Shown here: positions 47,665 to 60,634 of the stretch, in pieces
Layout: each line of letters starts with the position of its first letter
How positions within the stretch are numbered: position 1 is the stretch's first letter
From: Paramecium tetraurelia
Taxonomy: Eukaryota; Ciliophora; Oligohymenophorea; Peniculida; Parameciidae
DNA: 64,000 nt
Assembly: GCF_000165425.1 (NCBI RefSeq)
Contig: NW_001799055.1
Coordinates: 537,677 to 601,676 of the forward strand
Direction of reading: 5' to 3'
The notes under the pieces: generated by a model
The model's database searches: none
Seen by the model: only the letters and a program-made list of their open reading frames with translations
Told to the model about the DNA's origin: nothing
Position numbers and translations under genes: made by a program

Positions 47665-50280
47665 ATGGAACATAGATAGCTATTAGAAACACTGGTGGTT
47701 GATTTATTAAACAGTCCAATCAACCCATTAGTTTAAGTACGCTTTTCAAATATGTTTAGTATCGAGACTTTCAGATTTAACACATCTGTAAATAAATTGG
47801 GGTAAATGAGTATGGAGGTTAAAAGGATGCAATCTTTTTTAAGCATTTTGCTTCCCATTTTATTTCATATTTAAATGAAAAAAATGAGCTCTCTCCTATC
47901 ATATCCTAGGCTCAGATCACCAGAAATAAGTCAAAACCACAAGAACTACAATCAAATCAACAAATAGCATTACCCTAAAAACCTGAGCCAATCAAAAGTC
48001 CTGTTTGTTTTAAACCAAAAAGTGACATAGTTTAAATCATTGATGATGATATCGTGGACACAAACAAACCAAAAATTGGTTTGGAGGTATTCCTCCCTAA
48101 ATCCTTAACACCTGTGCCAAATATTATTGGGGTTAATTTAGACATAAATAATAATCAATTTAATAAAACAAATGATCACGTTAAACATACATCATCGAAA
48201 ACAGCCTCAAATAAATAGGAAATCAAACCTAAAGATCCTAAACTCATTCCAGATCTCATTCTCAAAAAGAAAATCATTAAAAGTCCTCAAAAACATGACC
48301 TCCAAAACAAAACATTTACAACGCTTGAACCTGTTGAAATTAAGGAAACCCAATTAAATAGATCTCTATAATCTAAAACAGAACTCCACAACCATTAAAA
48401 AAAGAAAAAGTTGTCCCCCTCATTGGATATCATAAAAAGAAAAGATAGCAAACCATCAACTTTTAAACCAGATTCTTTATCTGAATCGTTCGAATTAAGA
48501 ACCTCTGATGATTTATCATTGAGAGAAGATAGCATTAAAAGGAAGGAGAATATTAAATTGTTTAATAAGCATGAGAAGAAATCTATTAAGGGACCAGAAA
48601 GTATCAATAAAAGAGAAAAACTGTAAAAAATTGAAAAAAAAAAACATTCAGAATCTGATATATTACAGAAAATTGAAAAATAGACTCAATAGATTATACC
48701 AATCATAGAGAAGAAGGATTAGAAGAAAAAGGATAGAAATGATAATAATAATAAATAGAAGCATAATAAAGCAGATTAAGAAAAGTTCTAATAAAAAGAG
48801 AAGAATGTAATATTAGAAAGATTAGAGAAAGAAAGGCAAGATAAAGATAGGTTAGAAAAAGAAAGAGTGGAGAAATTCGAAAAAGAAAGAGCAGAGAGAT
48901 TAGAAAAAGAAAGATAAGAAAGAATTGAATATCTAGAAAAACAAAGGTTGGAGAGAGAAAGATAAGATAAATTAGAAAAGGAAAGATTAGAGAGATTAGA
49001 AAGAAGTGATAAACATAGATAAAAAGAAAGCTAAGAATTGGAATTAATTATTGAAAAACTATTATGTACTAACCAAAATGAAACTTAAAAAGTTAAAAAG
49101 AATTCAGAGTAATTAATAATAATGGAGAGCAATGAAAAAGCAATCAAAAAATCAGAAAAAGAGCAATCTAAATTTGAAAAACCTGTATGTAATTATTGTC
49201 AATGCTCAGATACAAAAACTATTGAAATTTAAGATGGAGTAAGAATATGTACATAATGTTTGCTAGTATCCATTAATCCCTTCTAAAAAATTATTACAAA
49301 ATTAGCCTTTGCTGAATACAGATGTTCAGGTAAAGAAAATGCTAAAACATGTTATAGTTTCACTATTGAAAATTCATTTGATTGCAATCTTGAAATCAGA
49401 TGTGTGTCTCTTAATAAGCAAGGATTATATGATCTAACCTTTCCAATGTCTTGCACATTACTAATAAATGGTATTCCCATCAAAGAGGTCAGATCATTAC
49501 AAGAAAAGTCAAGCTTAAAAAAAAGAAGGGATTCATCGATTTTTCTTAATGTAAAAGATATCTTAAAACAAAATAACTTTTCTAAGAAGTTTGTATTCTC
49601 AATTATTGAACATTTGCCGGATTAAACTTATCGAAAAGATACAATTGGCGCAATCTATTCTTTCGGTTTGTTTTTAGTCGAACCTCTGAATGTTGTAAAA
49701 ACAATTGAGAAATTTAAATCACTCGATATCTAACCAAAAATCAAATCAGATTAAGGAAAAAAAGAGATATTGGTCGCTAAAACGATTATTAGTCTCTATT
49801 GTTAATTCACCTTGGAATTAATTCAAATACCAGCAAAGTATATAATAAGTTTAAAATGTATTAGGGGTGAATTTTGTTAGCATGAATAATGTTTCTGTTT
49901 ACGTAGTTTCTTGGAAATGATGATCAAAGTAGAACATAAAAAATGGATTTGTCCAATTTGCAAAAAAGTGTGTTTCCATTTGATCATTGATAAATATCAG
50001 CTATTCATAATAGAACGAATCAAACAGTTAGAAATATCTGTTGATTAGATAGTATTAGATCATAATGTATAATTTTAAAATAGCCTAGGGTTAAATGGAT
50101 AAAGATGAATAGATCAATTTAATATTATAAGATTAAACAATTAAAACGTACTAAGACATAATTGATAGAGGATATTTGAATATCAATAAAATCAACAAAA
50201 ATGAAGATGAAGATGACATGCCTATTATAAATAATGATGGTAAGTCTTAAAATGTTGCAATAATATTGATTGATGATTGA
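47665..50280 (+). CDS. PIAS/Siz-type SUMO E3 ligase (SP-RING)
   Basis: The spliced product is 857 residues, with introns 47695-47714 (20 nt) and 50067-50088 (22 nt). The N-terminus (residues 1-75) is SAP-like in position (LSTLFKYVQYRDFQIQHICK). A disordered Lys/Glu-rich region follows, with many RLEKER-type repeats that form a charged helix (residues about 390-460). Then come a Cys4-type site (CNYCQC...CTQC), a PINIT-like region and the SP-RING: ISLKCIRGEFCQHEQCFCLR...WICPICKK. Zinc-binding Cys/His are kept. The 22-nt intron replaces an early stop and adds an acidic tail (NEDEDDMPII), a plausible SUMO-interacting motif region. PIAS proteins attach SUMO to nuclear substrates; in Paramecium relatives, sumoylation is needed during genome rearrangement. 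Confidence 0.9.
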
Positions 50281-50340
50281 GAATGTATTTCTTTTGAATA
50301 TATACCAATATAATTTGCTGATAATTTAATGTTTTCTATG

Positions 50341-51176
50341 TCATAATAATACGTCGTTTTCCTTATACTTCTCTTCAATTGTAGACTTCTGATTCTCTTG
50401 ATTATAATATGATTATTAATTAACTTTATTTAACTCCTATTAGTTGATTTTTTAACTATCACTATTATTATTTTTATCATTATTGTTATTATTATTATTT
50501 AAGTTGGAATTGTTGGCAAACTGATAATAAGGATCGAGTTCGTGCTCTATTCGAATTTTACCTAAATCCTTTTGTTAATCTAGAAATGTAGTAATTTCTG
50601 TAAATTTCAATTTAGACTCTCTTAATTCATTATACTCAAGAGTATCTACTTTAGAGTCTTTGAAAATAAATTGAATTGTGTAATACTCAACTGATTTGTG
50701 ACCCTTTTTGGTTATTCTTATATCTTCCAATTATTCCAAATCCTTAATGATTGTAATTTTACGACAAAATAGAAATGGATTCATTCTCTCTATTAATAAG
50801 ATTTGATGGGTTTTGTGTATTTCATATTTCATTCGATCAACACTTGTTAGAAATACAATTCCTAAACTAGAATGAACATTTAAGAAATAGAATACATTGT
50901 CATTCCAATGATGATCAAGAATCTCCACCACAAAGTTAAATCTCCTTTATCGTACTTGAGTAATATGTAGAGCAATGATATTCCTGAGGATACAAATACC
51001 AAACCTAAAAACCAGGCTCCTTTTGGATATTAACATATGCTATAAATATTCTTCTTTTTCAATTGAGATTGGAATTTTTGTTGATGATCCAACAAGTATT
51101 GATGTGGCAACTTGCCCTTCTGATCAAACTTCCTTTTAGCATACAAAGCCATAACCCCTGCTTTTCCTAGAAACAT
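50341..51176 (-). CDS. Two-TM membrane protein, possibly mitochondrial (TMEM223/186-like layout)
   Basis: The spliced product is 268 residues, with one 29-nt intron (50867-50895) inside TM2. The N-terminal 60 residues are basic (MALYAKRKFDQKGKLPHQ), compatible with a mitochondrial presequence. TM1 is GAWFLGLVFVSSGISLLYIL, TM2 about WWRFLIIIGMTILGIVFLT. A soluble domain of about 110 residues follows, then an Asn/Gln-rich tail with a run of seven Asn. The short-loop TM pair followed by a soluble domain recalls TMEM223/TMEM186, but identity is too faint to be sure. It ends 60 bp from the convergent SUMO ligase gene. Confidence 0.75.
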
Positions 51177-51212
51177 TTTTATAATAAATATGATAAATAA
51201 TAATAATGGATT

Positions 51213-53013
51213 TCACTTTTGAAGTTTCCCCATATTCCACTTGCCTTAAATGGATTGCCCATTTTTATACGAGTAAGTACCAAACCCATGAATTTATCCA
51301 TCTTTGAATGCCCCAATATACTTGTCCCCATTGCTTAAAGAGAGTGTTCCAAAGCCATCCCTGTTATCCCTCTTAAAGGCTCCTTCATACTTGAGCCAAC
51401 ATGTAATATTGGTTAGATTATTATGGTCTAATCCAGAAATCATTGGTATTTAGTCCTAGTTATATTCTATTCCTTATCCATGATATTGATCATCAGCCCA
51501 ATTGCCATCATAGGTTACTTTGCCTTAAGAATTGTATAACACTCCCTTTCCACTCATTTTATTATCCTTCCACATTCCATCATAATAGCTCCCATCAGTG
51601 TGAATAAACTTCCCTTTTCCGTGTCTCAAACCATTCCTCTTCATGCCTTAATACCTGGATCCATTGGGATATCTCTCCTTTACAGTTTCAACTACAATAG
51701 TTATTCAATAGAGTATACCTAAATCTTTTTACTTAGTTGGTTCGTTTCCGATGAGACCCAAAACATCATACTAGTCAAACGTATTTGGTTCTCCTATAAG
51801 GTCTTATCCTCCTCCACCAATCAATTAAGATACATCCTATTGCTAATACTGCTATTCCATTTGTTAATCTTGATGTTGCTCTAGGATTATTTGGACAGGA
51901 GTGATAGATTATTTACATTTTGGATTTTTGTCTAATCTTTCATACAATTACTGAGCAGTTGGTCGTTATGATACTTTAACAGTCAACATATCTTTGATGA
52001 TGTAAAAGAAGAAATCATGACATGAAATTTTGATGGTTTACAAATGAGAAGATATCTTATCTTCAAATATCACTCCTTAATCATAATCGTAACAGAGAGA
52101 TGATTGTTTTCCACTGCATAATTGTAGGAATACCATCCCTAAGGAATAGATGTCTGATTTAAACCAATCAACATTAGGTTCTTTATTGCCTTTATCCAAT
52201 TCACTCACTAGTTCAGGAGATAGATAGGCTATTTTTGAATATTTCTGTTTGTCACTGTATATCTTTTGATAATCGTTCTTGTGATCGAACAAATGAGGGT
52301 CAGCTATTTTGTATTTGTCTTGTGTGATAAAGATGTTTCTCATCCTCAAAGCTTGATGCATAATACCATTTTAATGTAGATAATTCAATCCATTAATACA
52401 TTAGTAAATTATGGGATAGAATTCGTCTTGCTGATAAGGGATTTTATTTTCCAATCTATATTGGAATTCAGAGGCAAAATCTGTCAGAATATAATCGAAG
52501 ATCAGAAATGATTTATAAATTGATGTACAGAATCCTTCCTCTTGTCTTGACATGTATTCATTCAATTATACAATGTTATCATTTTATAACAATTTACGTT
52601 AGAGGAATTGTTAATTCTGCTCTTCAAAATCCGTTTGATATAAAAACTCTTAAACTTTCAATATCGCAAGCAATTTAGTTTGCTTATTCTCCAAAAGAAT
52701 GACATCCCCATACCATTCATCCAAGTAATGAGTCTTGTGTTCGTAATTTTATAATGTTTATTGAATGTCAGGAGTGGATTTATCGAGTATCAAACAGGGA
52801 TTGGTATTACATGACAAACACTATCCAAATCCTTAGCATGAACATATAGCACAGCAACTTCTAAATTCATCTCTCATTGATGTGCAACACGGTCTCATAC
52901 AAACATAACATTATTCACAACCTTCACAACAATACTATGCACAATCAGACAGTCCTTTCCAACCTTGGGTGATATTACAAATTATAATTACAATGTTCAC
53001 AAGTGTTCCCCAT
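51213..53013 (-). CDS. N-acylated Cys-rich + pseudokinase + MORN protein
   Basis: The spliced product is 581 residues, with introns 52964-52991 (28 nt) and 51692-51718 (27 nt). The N-terminus MGNTCEHC has Gly2 plus Cys5, a myristoyl/palmitoyl pattern, and continues as a 60-residue Cys-rich block (CCEGCEQCYVCMRPCC, CCAICSCQ). Residues about 90-340 are a kinase fold: INGLNYLHQNGIMHQALRMRN stands where HRDLKxxN should be and KIADPHLFD where DFG should be, then YLSPELVSEL and KSDIYSLGMVFLQLCSG. Loss of the HRD Asp and of DFG argues for a pseudokinase. MORN repeats fill the last 190 residues (GSRYQGMKRNGLRHGKG, SYYDGMWKDNKMSGKG). Paralogue of 46004-47590. Confidence 0.87.
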
Positions 53014-53126
53014 ACTGTTATAATTTAAATATATATATATATATAATTTATAAATAAAATTATCATCCTATGCACAGAAAATTATCAAGTTTGTTATCAT
53101 AGACAACCTGCAAAAAGACTTAGATA

Positions 53127-55093
53127 ATGTCTCCAAATTCCAACACCAGCGTAGATATCACCTAACTAACTAATGTATTGTAACACTTTTATCAATAGTT
53201 ACATATGTAGATATTAAAAATGGTTGAAAACAACAGCAAGGATACGGATATTATGAAAATTATGGATACCATCAAAATATTATCAAAAGGCCTTGAAAAG
53301 GCATCTTAAAGTGAGTTGGAATTGGGTTATAAAGATCGTTAATTATAGAAGGCTCAATAATTATATAGTGATTTGGAATAGAAATTTTAAGTATTGAAAA
53401 CTAAATATGATGACTTGGAGGGTTAAAATAAGAATCTTAAGACCAAAATTGATGAATTGATGCATCAAAATCAATTAAATTATCATTAATATTAATTACA
53501 AACTAAGTTAAGTGGTGATTTAAATCATAAAGTAACTAATTTAGAATAAAGGTTAGAAATCATATTAGAAAGTGATTTCCCTAATGAATCTGTTAATATT
53601 AGAAAAACACTAACTGACTTAGTAAAAGAATGTGAAAGATAAAAAAGAGAACTATAATTAAAGAATTAAGAAATCTCTCGACTAACTGAACAATATAAAT
53701 CATCTCAACAACGAATCAGTAAACTAAATTAAAAACTCGAATTAATGAAAAAAAAAATCTCAATTAGAGAACTTGAAAATTTGGCTTTGGATAGAGCTGA
53801 ATGGATTCAATAAGATGACAAATAAAATGATCCAACTCAGATTTTAATTCGATATTAAGCTTGTGATAATTTAGATTTCAGAATCAATGCTCTTAAATTA
53901 GAATTTGCAGATATCATGAATGATATCTAAGAATAAGGAACTACTGTGTTTACTTAAAAGGTGATGTAATCAACTTAGAAATAAATCAAAGAATCCATTC
54001 AATTAGTAACTTCATAATATTTGTCATTTAAAGACTTTTCTGAGAAGCTTAATATGATGCTTAAATAACTGATTTCCCTCTAATTGATTGAATCTCTTTA
54101 AGAGTAGATGCAGTTCATTGAATATAATTTTAAACATGTCTTTATGTGTTAAAATACAAGGTTGTGGATTTTGGATGCTTAAATGGGAATCCTTTACTCA
54201 AGCAATAATTAACGAGTCTTAATTAATAAGGGATCTTTCAGTGAAGTGTTGCGATTCTAAAAGCCTTTACACAAACGAGATTATAACCTTTTATGTGACA
54301 ATACCAATCATGTTGCCATGTATACAAATCAAAGTCTCCTTTATCCAATCTTCAACCAGAATCAAATATTATCAGGTATCTTAGAAATAAGCAATTCTGT
54401 AAGTGATTACTTTTCTTTTGATGAAGAGTATTATGGTGTAATTTTGGCTAAGTTCTGCGAATAATTGATTAAAACTTAAATAAAAACCAGGTTGTTGTCA
54501 GTTACACTAAAGTTCGATTCTATGGTTTAAAATGCCTTTCATGATTTTCTTGTAAGTAAAACTCAGTTTGAATTGTATAAACATATACGTTATTGGATGG
54601 AGACAATTTTAACTGTTTCAATGATAGCCTTTTATTTTGTTAAGAATGAGTCATTTATTACTTATAAAACCATTGGAACTAGCTGGGATGGTATGACTCA
54701 TAAAAATGCAGTTACCTAGGGTAGAGTTTTAGATCAACCAATTATTTTAAGTAAAAAAGGCATTGCAAAACAAGTTTGTGATCGTAAGAAAGTAATAATA
54801 CTTATCAAATTTAGGAATTAATAGTAATGAACATGAGAAAATCAATAGAGTTCGATGAAACCATAGATTTGGATTCGATCTTGCCAGTTCTAATCCATCC
54901 AATTATTTATGATAATCAAGTGATTGCTGTATTTGAAGTTCCAATTAAACAAAGAAATCTTCTAAAGTAGGAGAAGGATAAAATTATGCTTGGCAGTTCA
55001 ACCATAGTTGGATTGGATCAAAGTTTTGAAATGATGGCTGCGAAATTAGGAACTACTATTATGAATGCAATTAATATTTTAAAGCTGTAATGA
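53127..55093 (+). CDS. Coiled-coil protein with two GAF-like domains
   Basis: The spliced product is 647 residues, with a 23-nt intron at 54792-54814. A further 24-nt GTATTG...AATAG segment near 53183 (multiple of three, no TGA) may also be an intron. Residues about 40-240 form a long coiled coil (GLEKASQSELELGYKDRQLQ, LKTKYDDLEGQNKNLKTKID). Residues about 330-460 resemble a GAF domain (RLWILDAQMGILYSSNNQRV, LLYPIFNQNQILSGILEISN), and a second copy lies near 510-620 (SILPVLIHPIIYDNQVIAVF). GAF domains bind cyclic nucleotides or other small ligands. The pattern coiled coil + GAF is known in ciliate axonemal and centrosomal proteins, but the ligand here cannot be told. Confidence 0.85.
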
Positions 55094-55257
55094 TGCTTTT
55101 ACACATCTAATCATTATTAACAATCTTTTAATGCTATATTCTAGTGATTGACAACTTAATTCTTACAATTTAATGCTATCTATTTATAGATAATTGTTAC
55201 AAAGGCTTCTTAGGTAATTTTATAGAATAATATATACACAAAATAATTTAAATATTT

Positions 55258-55647
55258 TCAACTTTAATCTGTTTGGTTCGTGTCTGGTATAGTCCAAGCT
55301 CGAATTTCAAACTTTTATTTCATTAATTTCTCTTTGTTGGAAACTCTGGTTTTAAGCTTTGCCTTTTCTTTTTGAGGAGATCTAAAATTATTGCTTTTTA
55401 AAGGTAAAAGAGAGTATCTCCTTCTGCTCTCTAACAATCTTGAGCAACAATTATATGTAGATTAATTTCCAATGCAATTTCTCATATTAGATCGAGCCGA
55501 AAGAAGGTTAGATCTTATTTCAGCACCATAGTTCTTTCTAATTTCAGAAATTTAGAATTTATTTTTCCTAATAGTTTAGTGCATTTGATTCTTTATTGAT
55601 GCAATCAATATATTAAGTCCATCTTCGTAACAATTTATGTTCAACAT
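55258..55647 (-). CDS. Small basic protein, unknown
   Basis: An intronless frame of 129 residues runs from ATG 55647 to TGA 55258. It is Arg/Lys/Asn/Ser-rich (NLLSARSNMRNCIGN, RLLESRRRYSLLPLKSN) with a basic C-terminal helix (RVSNKEKLMKQKFEIRAW). The good start, length and composition favour coding. No domain is seen. It is convergent with the GAF gene (165 bp between stops). Confidence 0.65.
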
Positions 55648-55875
55648 TATGATAATTTATGAAAACTAAATTAATTACATTTAAACATTAAAAATTTAAC
55701 AATTTATGGAATATTTTTGGGCTTAATTATTACATATAATGTGGAATTTAACAAATGAAAATTCTGATCTTCTTATTTCCAATTTATATTAATTTAATTA
55801 TTTTAAATTAGTGAACAACATATATTCTCAAATATAATTTTCAATAAATTATAAATTATATTTTGATTTTTCATA

Positions 55876-56478
55876 ATGTATGTCTATGAATTTTAAAGAA
55901 AAGCAAGAGAATATCTCCTAGGTTAAAAATTATCTTTGAAATCGATTACCCAAAAATATAATAAAGACAAACTAGAGTAATAACGATCTTTCAAGCAAAT
56001 GTCATCTATATTAAATTCTAAAACTGAGTCATCTGTCATTATAACAGATTCTTTGATAACTGAGATAAGGTAATAGAAGAAAGAAAAGGCTTTTTTAATC
56101 AGAAAATCACCTGATAATTATAAAAACTATTTAGAGAAAAAGAAATATAACTCAATCTATGCAAGATAAATAACACCTGTAAGATAAATGAGTATAGCTG
56201 AATACGTTTATCCTGAACCTATTAGGCATGTAAGAAACAAATAGGTTACTTAAACATCAGCATTCAAAAATTTTGTTGCATAAAAACACATTAAAACTGA
56301 AGATTCAGCCCATTAATAATTAATCACAGCAAGAAGCAGGAAACCATTCTAAAGATATGTTAGCGAATCTAGCAAGCAGCCTTAACCTAAAAAAAATCTA
56401 AATAACCAAAATTAAGAAATGGAACAACTTAGAAAATTAAGTGGATGGAGTATAAATAGCAACGAAAGCAAATTTTGA
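55876..56478 (+). CDS. Basic Lys/Ser/Gln-rich protein, unknown
   Basis: An intronless frame of 200 residues runs from ATG 55876 to TGA 56476-56478. It is polar throughout with short regular segments (VYEFQRKAREYLLGQKLS, EYVYPEPIRHVRNKQVTQ). The second in-frame Met is about residue 48. No domain was recognised. Probably disordered and perhaps cytoskeletal, but only composition supports this. Confidence 0.65.
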
Positions 56479-58130
56479 TTTATTTTTTCCTAATCATAAA
56501 GATATTCTCAAGTCTGATATAAAAAGGTTATTAATTAATATCGATTTCTACAATATGTATAATAGCATATTCAGAATGTACTCATAATTCTTAATTTTTC
56601 ATAAATGCACATCTGCTCCCTCAATGAAATGAGTCTCAGTTGTTATTATTATGACATAATAAAAAATAGAATATTTCAGTATTAATATTCAAATTCACAT
56701 TAATTCTCCAATTATGGGTTTCAATTCATAATCCTCCACATTTCATATTTTCAAATAAATATGTAAAGAGATAAATTGCTTAATTATAAACCAAAATAAT
56801 TTCAAAAAATTACAAAATTTATTGAAATTGTGTATATACTCTCAATCAATGAGAATAAAACTATAATTAAATTTTATAGTGATATTTAATATAGGTTTCT
56901 AAGAAGATATTATAATTATTTTAATTATGCACATAAAATAAAGAATCAAATCAACATCTACTATTTTAAATTAGATCATAAATTTAAATAAATTATTGAG
57001 GAGAGCTGGTTTAAGGCTATTTGTTGTAATCAAATATAAAATAATTTTTAATTTCCATAATTTAAATGTCAATATTGAAGATATATAGCGGTTTAAAAAT
57101 TAGAATTATGATTTAGCAATTGCAACCTTCTGCCATTTCATTAATAATTTAGTTTAATATTCCTATAGAAAATTGGAAGTAAAGTGAAAAGAAATGATAA
57201 TTATTGTAGAAAAATATCTTGATATTGAATATTAATATATTTAGTTATCATAAATTATTACAATCATAAATATTTTTAGGTTTTATTATCATGATTTAAT
57301 GTATAGATATGTATTACATTTATTTTTATTGCAATCATAATTTAATCTATACTTATTTAAACATTATACATTTATTTAGGTTTTATAATAGTCTTTCTTA
57401 CTTCTTTATTATTATTATTTATACATTTTATGCTGTATAAACATTGCTATGCTAAATATATATAAAAATAACAAAAACCAAAGAGAATATTACTTCTTGT
57501 AAATAAGAAAATTAGGCATTTTTTTTAGATTGTATTTAGATCCATTAATAATGATGATCTTTTTTATATAATCAATCATAACCTTAAGTCTTAATTACTT
57601 TGTATAATAATCTTTAATTTAAACAGCTTATTGATAGAAATAATATTAATGAGTTACAATTTGTTATTATTTATTTGCAATTTAATAAAAAGTAGCTCCA
57701 ATCAAAAAAATATAAAGTTGAAATTCAATAAAGTTTGATCTTGTTTTTTAATTCATAACTTTCAACCTAATAATTTGATATTTAACTTATAAATGAATTA
57801 TTTAATTAATATTACTTAAAGGTTAATTTTAAGATGATACATTTATATGATAGCTACATCTCAAATCATTATTATTCCCATTTCTCGCTCAATTAATTAA
57901 TTAATCATTAAGATCTATTGATTATTAATAAAAAAATTAATGTTGATAAAAATTAACATCATCTCTCAGTTTATATTGGCAATTTTAATCAAATGATTAA
58001 GCGATCTATTTTTGCAGTTAAAAATAGAATATTTACAGAAGAATCGCTTCAATTTTATTTAATTGGAAGAATACTTATTTTCAAAATATTTTACTTTTAT
58101 AGTTTATTTAAACAAAACTAAAATTCATAA
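56479..58130. other. 1.65 kb AT-rich intergenic region
   Basis: No gene is supported. Two copies of a TTTTAGGTTTTAT/AT motif with flanking TTTATTA lie near 57276 and 57376 and could be a short imperfect direct repeat. Composition is among the most AT-rich of the window. Confidence 0.4.
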
Positions 58131-60633
58131 ATGCAAAAGCCAAAAATTTTAAATAAATCAAAAACAGAACCTCCAAATAATGAACTTGCATATTATCACC
58201 TTTAATAAAGTGAAGTAATGGAGTTGTAATATTTATATGCAGAAGTTGATATAGAATAATTAAATGGATCATGCATAGGAGGAGATAAATAAGGCTTTAA
58301 AATTGGATCCAAAATATGCAGAAGCCTATTAACTGAGAGGTAGTGGGCGATATTATTACACTTAGGATTGATTCATTTTAAGAAAGAGGAGAAGCTTAAG
58401 GCATTAGATGATCTAAACTAAGCCATCTTCCATAATCCAAGTTTGGTTAGCAGCTTCTATCACAGAGGTATTTCGAAAACTGATGTAGCTACTGTCTATT
58501 AGAAAAATTAAATGCTAGACAAAGCTTTAGAGGATTGCGATTAGGCAATAAAATTGAATCCTGATTATGCGTTGGCTTATAGCAAAAAAGGTGATTGTAA
58601 CTTCTTAGTAACAAAGGTTCATTGATGAAGATCAAAGGAAGGCTAGATGAAGCTCTTGATTTGTACTCAAAGGCAATTGGTCTTGATAAAAATTGTTCCA
58701 ATGCTTTTCTGCACAGAGGTAACTTGAGAATATGAAAGTAAGCTCTTCTATTTAAGGAAATCCGTTAACTAGAAAAAGCACTTAAAGATTATAATTAGGC
58801 TATTGAAATCAATCAAAATAATCCTAATGCATATTTTAATCGAGGTGAATATTAGAATTATGATTAGGAGTCTTACTAAAAGAAATTGGAGAGTACGAAT
58901 AAGCTCTTTAAGATTATGATAGGGCAATCGAATTAAATCCAACTAATGCCAGCATTTATTTGAATAGAGGTAACTTGAGATATAATAAGGTGCTTTATTG
59001 AGCAGTATGAATCAGAAAGAAAGAGCTTTAAAAGATTATGATAAGGCTATTTAAATCAATCCAGAATACTCTAATGCTTATTTAAATAGAGGTATGAAAT
59101 CGTTGATTAATAGCTCTTTTGCTTTGTGATATGGATCAGATTGGCAAAGCAGTAAAAGATTGCAATTCAATAATAAAGATTAACAAACAAGATGCAAATG
59201 CTTATTTTAACCGGGGTATTGAATATTTTGAAAAGAGGGTTTTTATTTGATCAGTTGGATTAGAGACAGCAAGCACTGGATGACTACACTTAAACAATAG
59301 AAATAAATCCAAAGGATTCTAGGGCATTCATAAATAGAGGTGAGAATTTAATGAAATAATAGGCCTATTGTATTGGAGAATGCAAGAAAAAGAAAAAGCC
59401 ATGAAAGACTGTTTTACTGCCTTAGAAATATGTCCAAGCAATCCTCTTTATCTCACGATAATAGGTGATTTACATTTTCAGGATTTATAAAATGAAAAAG
59501 TGCATTAATATTTCACTGAGGCGTTGAAAAATATTGAAGGAATGTAACCTGAAGATAAAGCTAAATGGGGTTTGTCAGATAAAAACATCAGCTTCATTAA
59601 AATTAAACTATAGATTCTATAAGAAATAGAGCGTGATATCATAATAGCCAAAAAGCAGATATCCCTGTTGCCCAAGATTTCTACATAAGATTAGAATTAA
59701 GCAAATGAATTTTTCGAGAGGATTGAGAGAATCGAAAGGTCAGTTTCTGTAATAGTTTTACCAAACAATGAATCATAGAAACCAGAAAGGCAATAGAATA
59801 TGATCAATTAATTCTATGAGATGTAGTAGCAACTTAAATAATTACAATAATAGTTGCAATAATAAAATCAACTGATTAACAAGATTTAAAATTTAGATAA
59901 CTTCTAAATAGAATTTATGATGGATGAGTTGAAGAAACCAAGAAATAAGCATCAATTTATATATTATAAATCATTATTTTGGAGATTGTACTTCTATATG
60001 CATGCAATGTAGGAACTATCTACAAATCTATTTTAAGTCAATAAAGAAGCCTTTGTTGAAAGTACTTCAGAAAAGGTTGCAAGCATATTATAAAAGATTT
60101 TTAAGGTTGGATCAAAAGCTTTAGAGCAATTACCAATTATTGGAGAAGCATTCAATATAATTAATTCTGCATTAGATTTTGGAATTGAATATCAAAAGGA
60201 AGCTAAGTTTAAAAGAAGGATAATTCGTTTAACTAATATTATGAAATTATTTGCCATAACTCCTTCTGAATTAGAGAAAGAGGTATAGTTTGCAGCAATA
60301 GAATTAAGCAAATTGTAGGAACCTGGGATGAAGGAAATCCCGATATCGAAATTCACATAATTTGTGGAAAAATTATCTTTACTCGAAAATACTTAAGAAG
60401 AGTATAGCAGAGATCCTTATTGGAAGAAAGGGACAGTAGATTCGTTGATAATCTTGAAATATTTAGAGGATAATAATGATATGATTATGTTAGAGGATTA
60501 GCATAAAAAACTTAGGCAAGTATTCATTGATGCCATTCTAAAAAATGAAAATTCAACTTCAAACACAATTAAGAAATAAGAGAAATAGATCTCTAAAGAC
60601 AAAGAAGAAATTGATAAATGTAACATATAATGA
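58131..60633 (+). CDS. TPR repeat protein, one intron per repeat
   Basis: The spliced product is 755 residues. Ten introns: 58215-58242, 58340-58365, 58468-58488, 58591-58616, 58719-58742, 58845-58867, 58970-58989, 59092-59113, 59216-59237 and 59340-59362 (20-28 nt). Residues about 25-370 are TPRs (KALKLDPKYAEAYQLRG, KALEDCDQAIKLNPDYALAY, QALQDYDRAIELNPTNASIY). From the second intron on, every intron sits after the first base of the Gly (or Ala) codon that ends a repeat, so each exon equals one TPR of 34 residues. A coiled-coil/Gln-rich linker (FYEMQQQLKQLQQQLQQQN) leads to a helical C-terminal domain (residues about 480-755). TPRs bind peptides, so this is a scaffold; partner unknown. Confidence 0.92.
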
Positions 60634-60634
60634 A

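Noticed and set aside
48395-48607. - strand frame ending in a run of Phe
   Set aside because: Antisense to the Lys-rich region of the SUMO ligase gene.
50095-50280. Separate small gene starting at ATG 50095
   Set aside because: A perfect 22-nt intron (50067-50088) links it in frame to the SUMO ligase as its acidic C-terminal tail.
53032-53045. (AT)n run considered as telomere or repeat element
   Set aside because: It is a short dinucleotide run in a 5' region; no C4A2/C3A3-type ciliate telomere repeat occurs at either end or inside.
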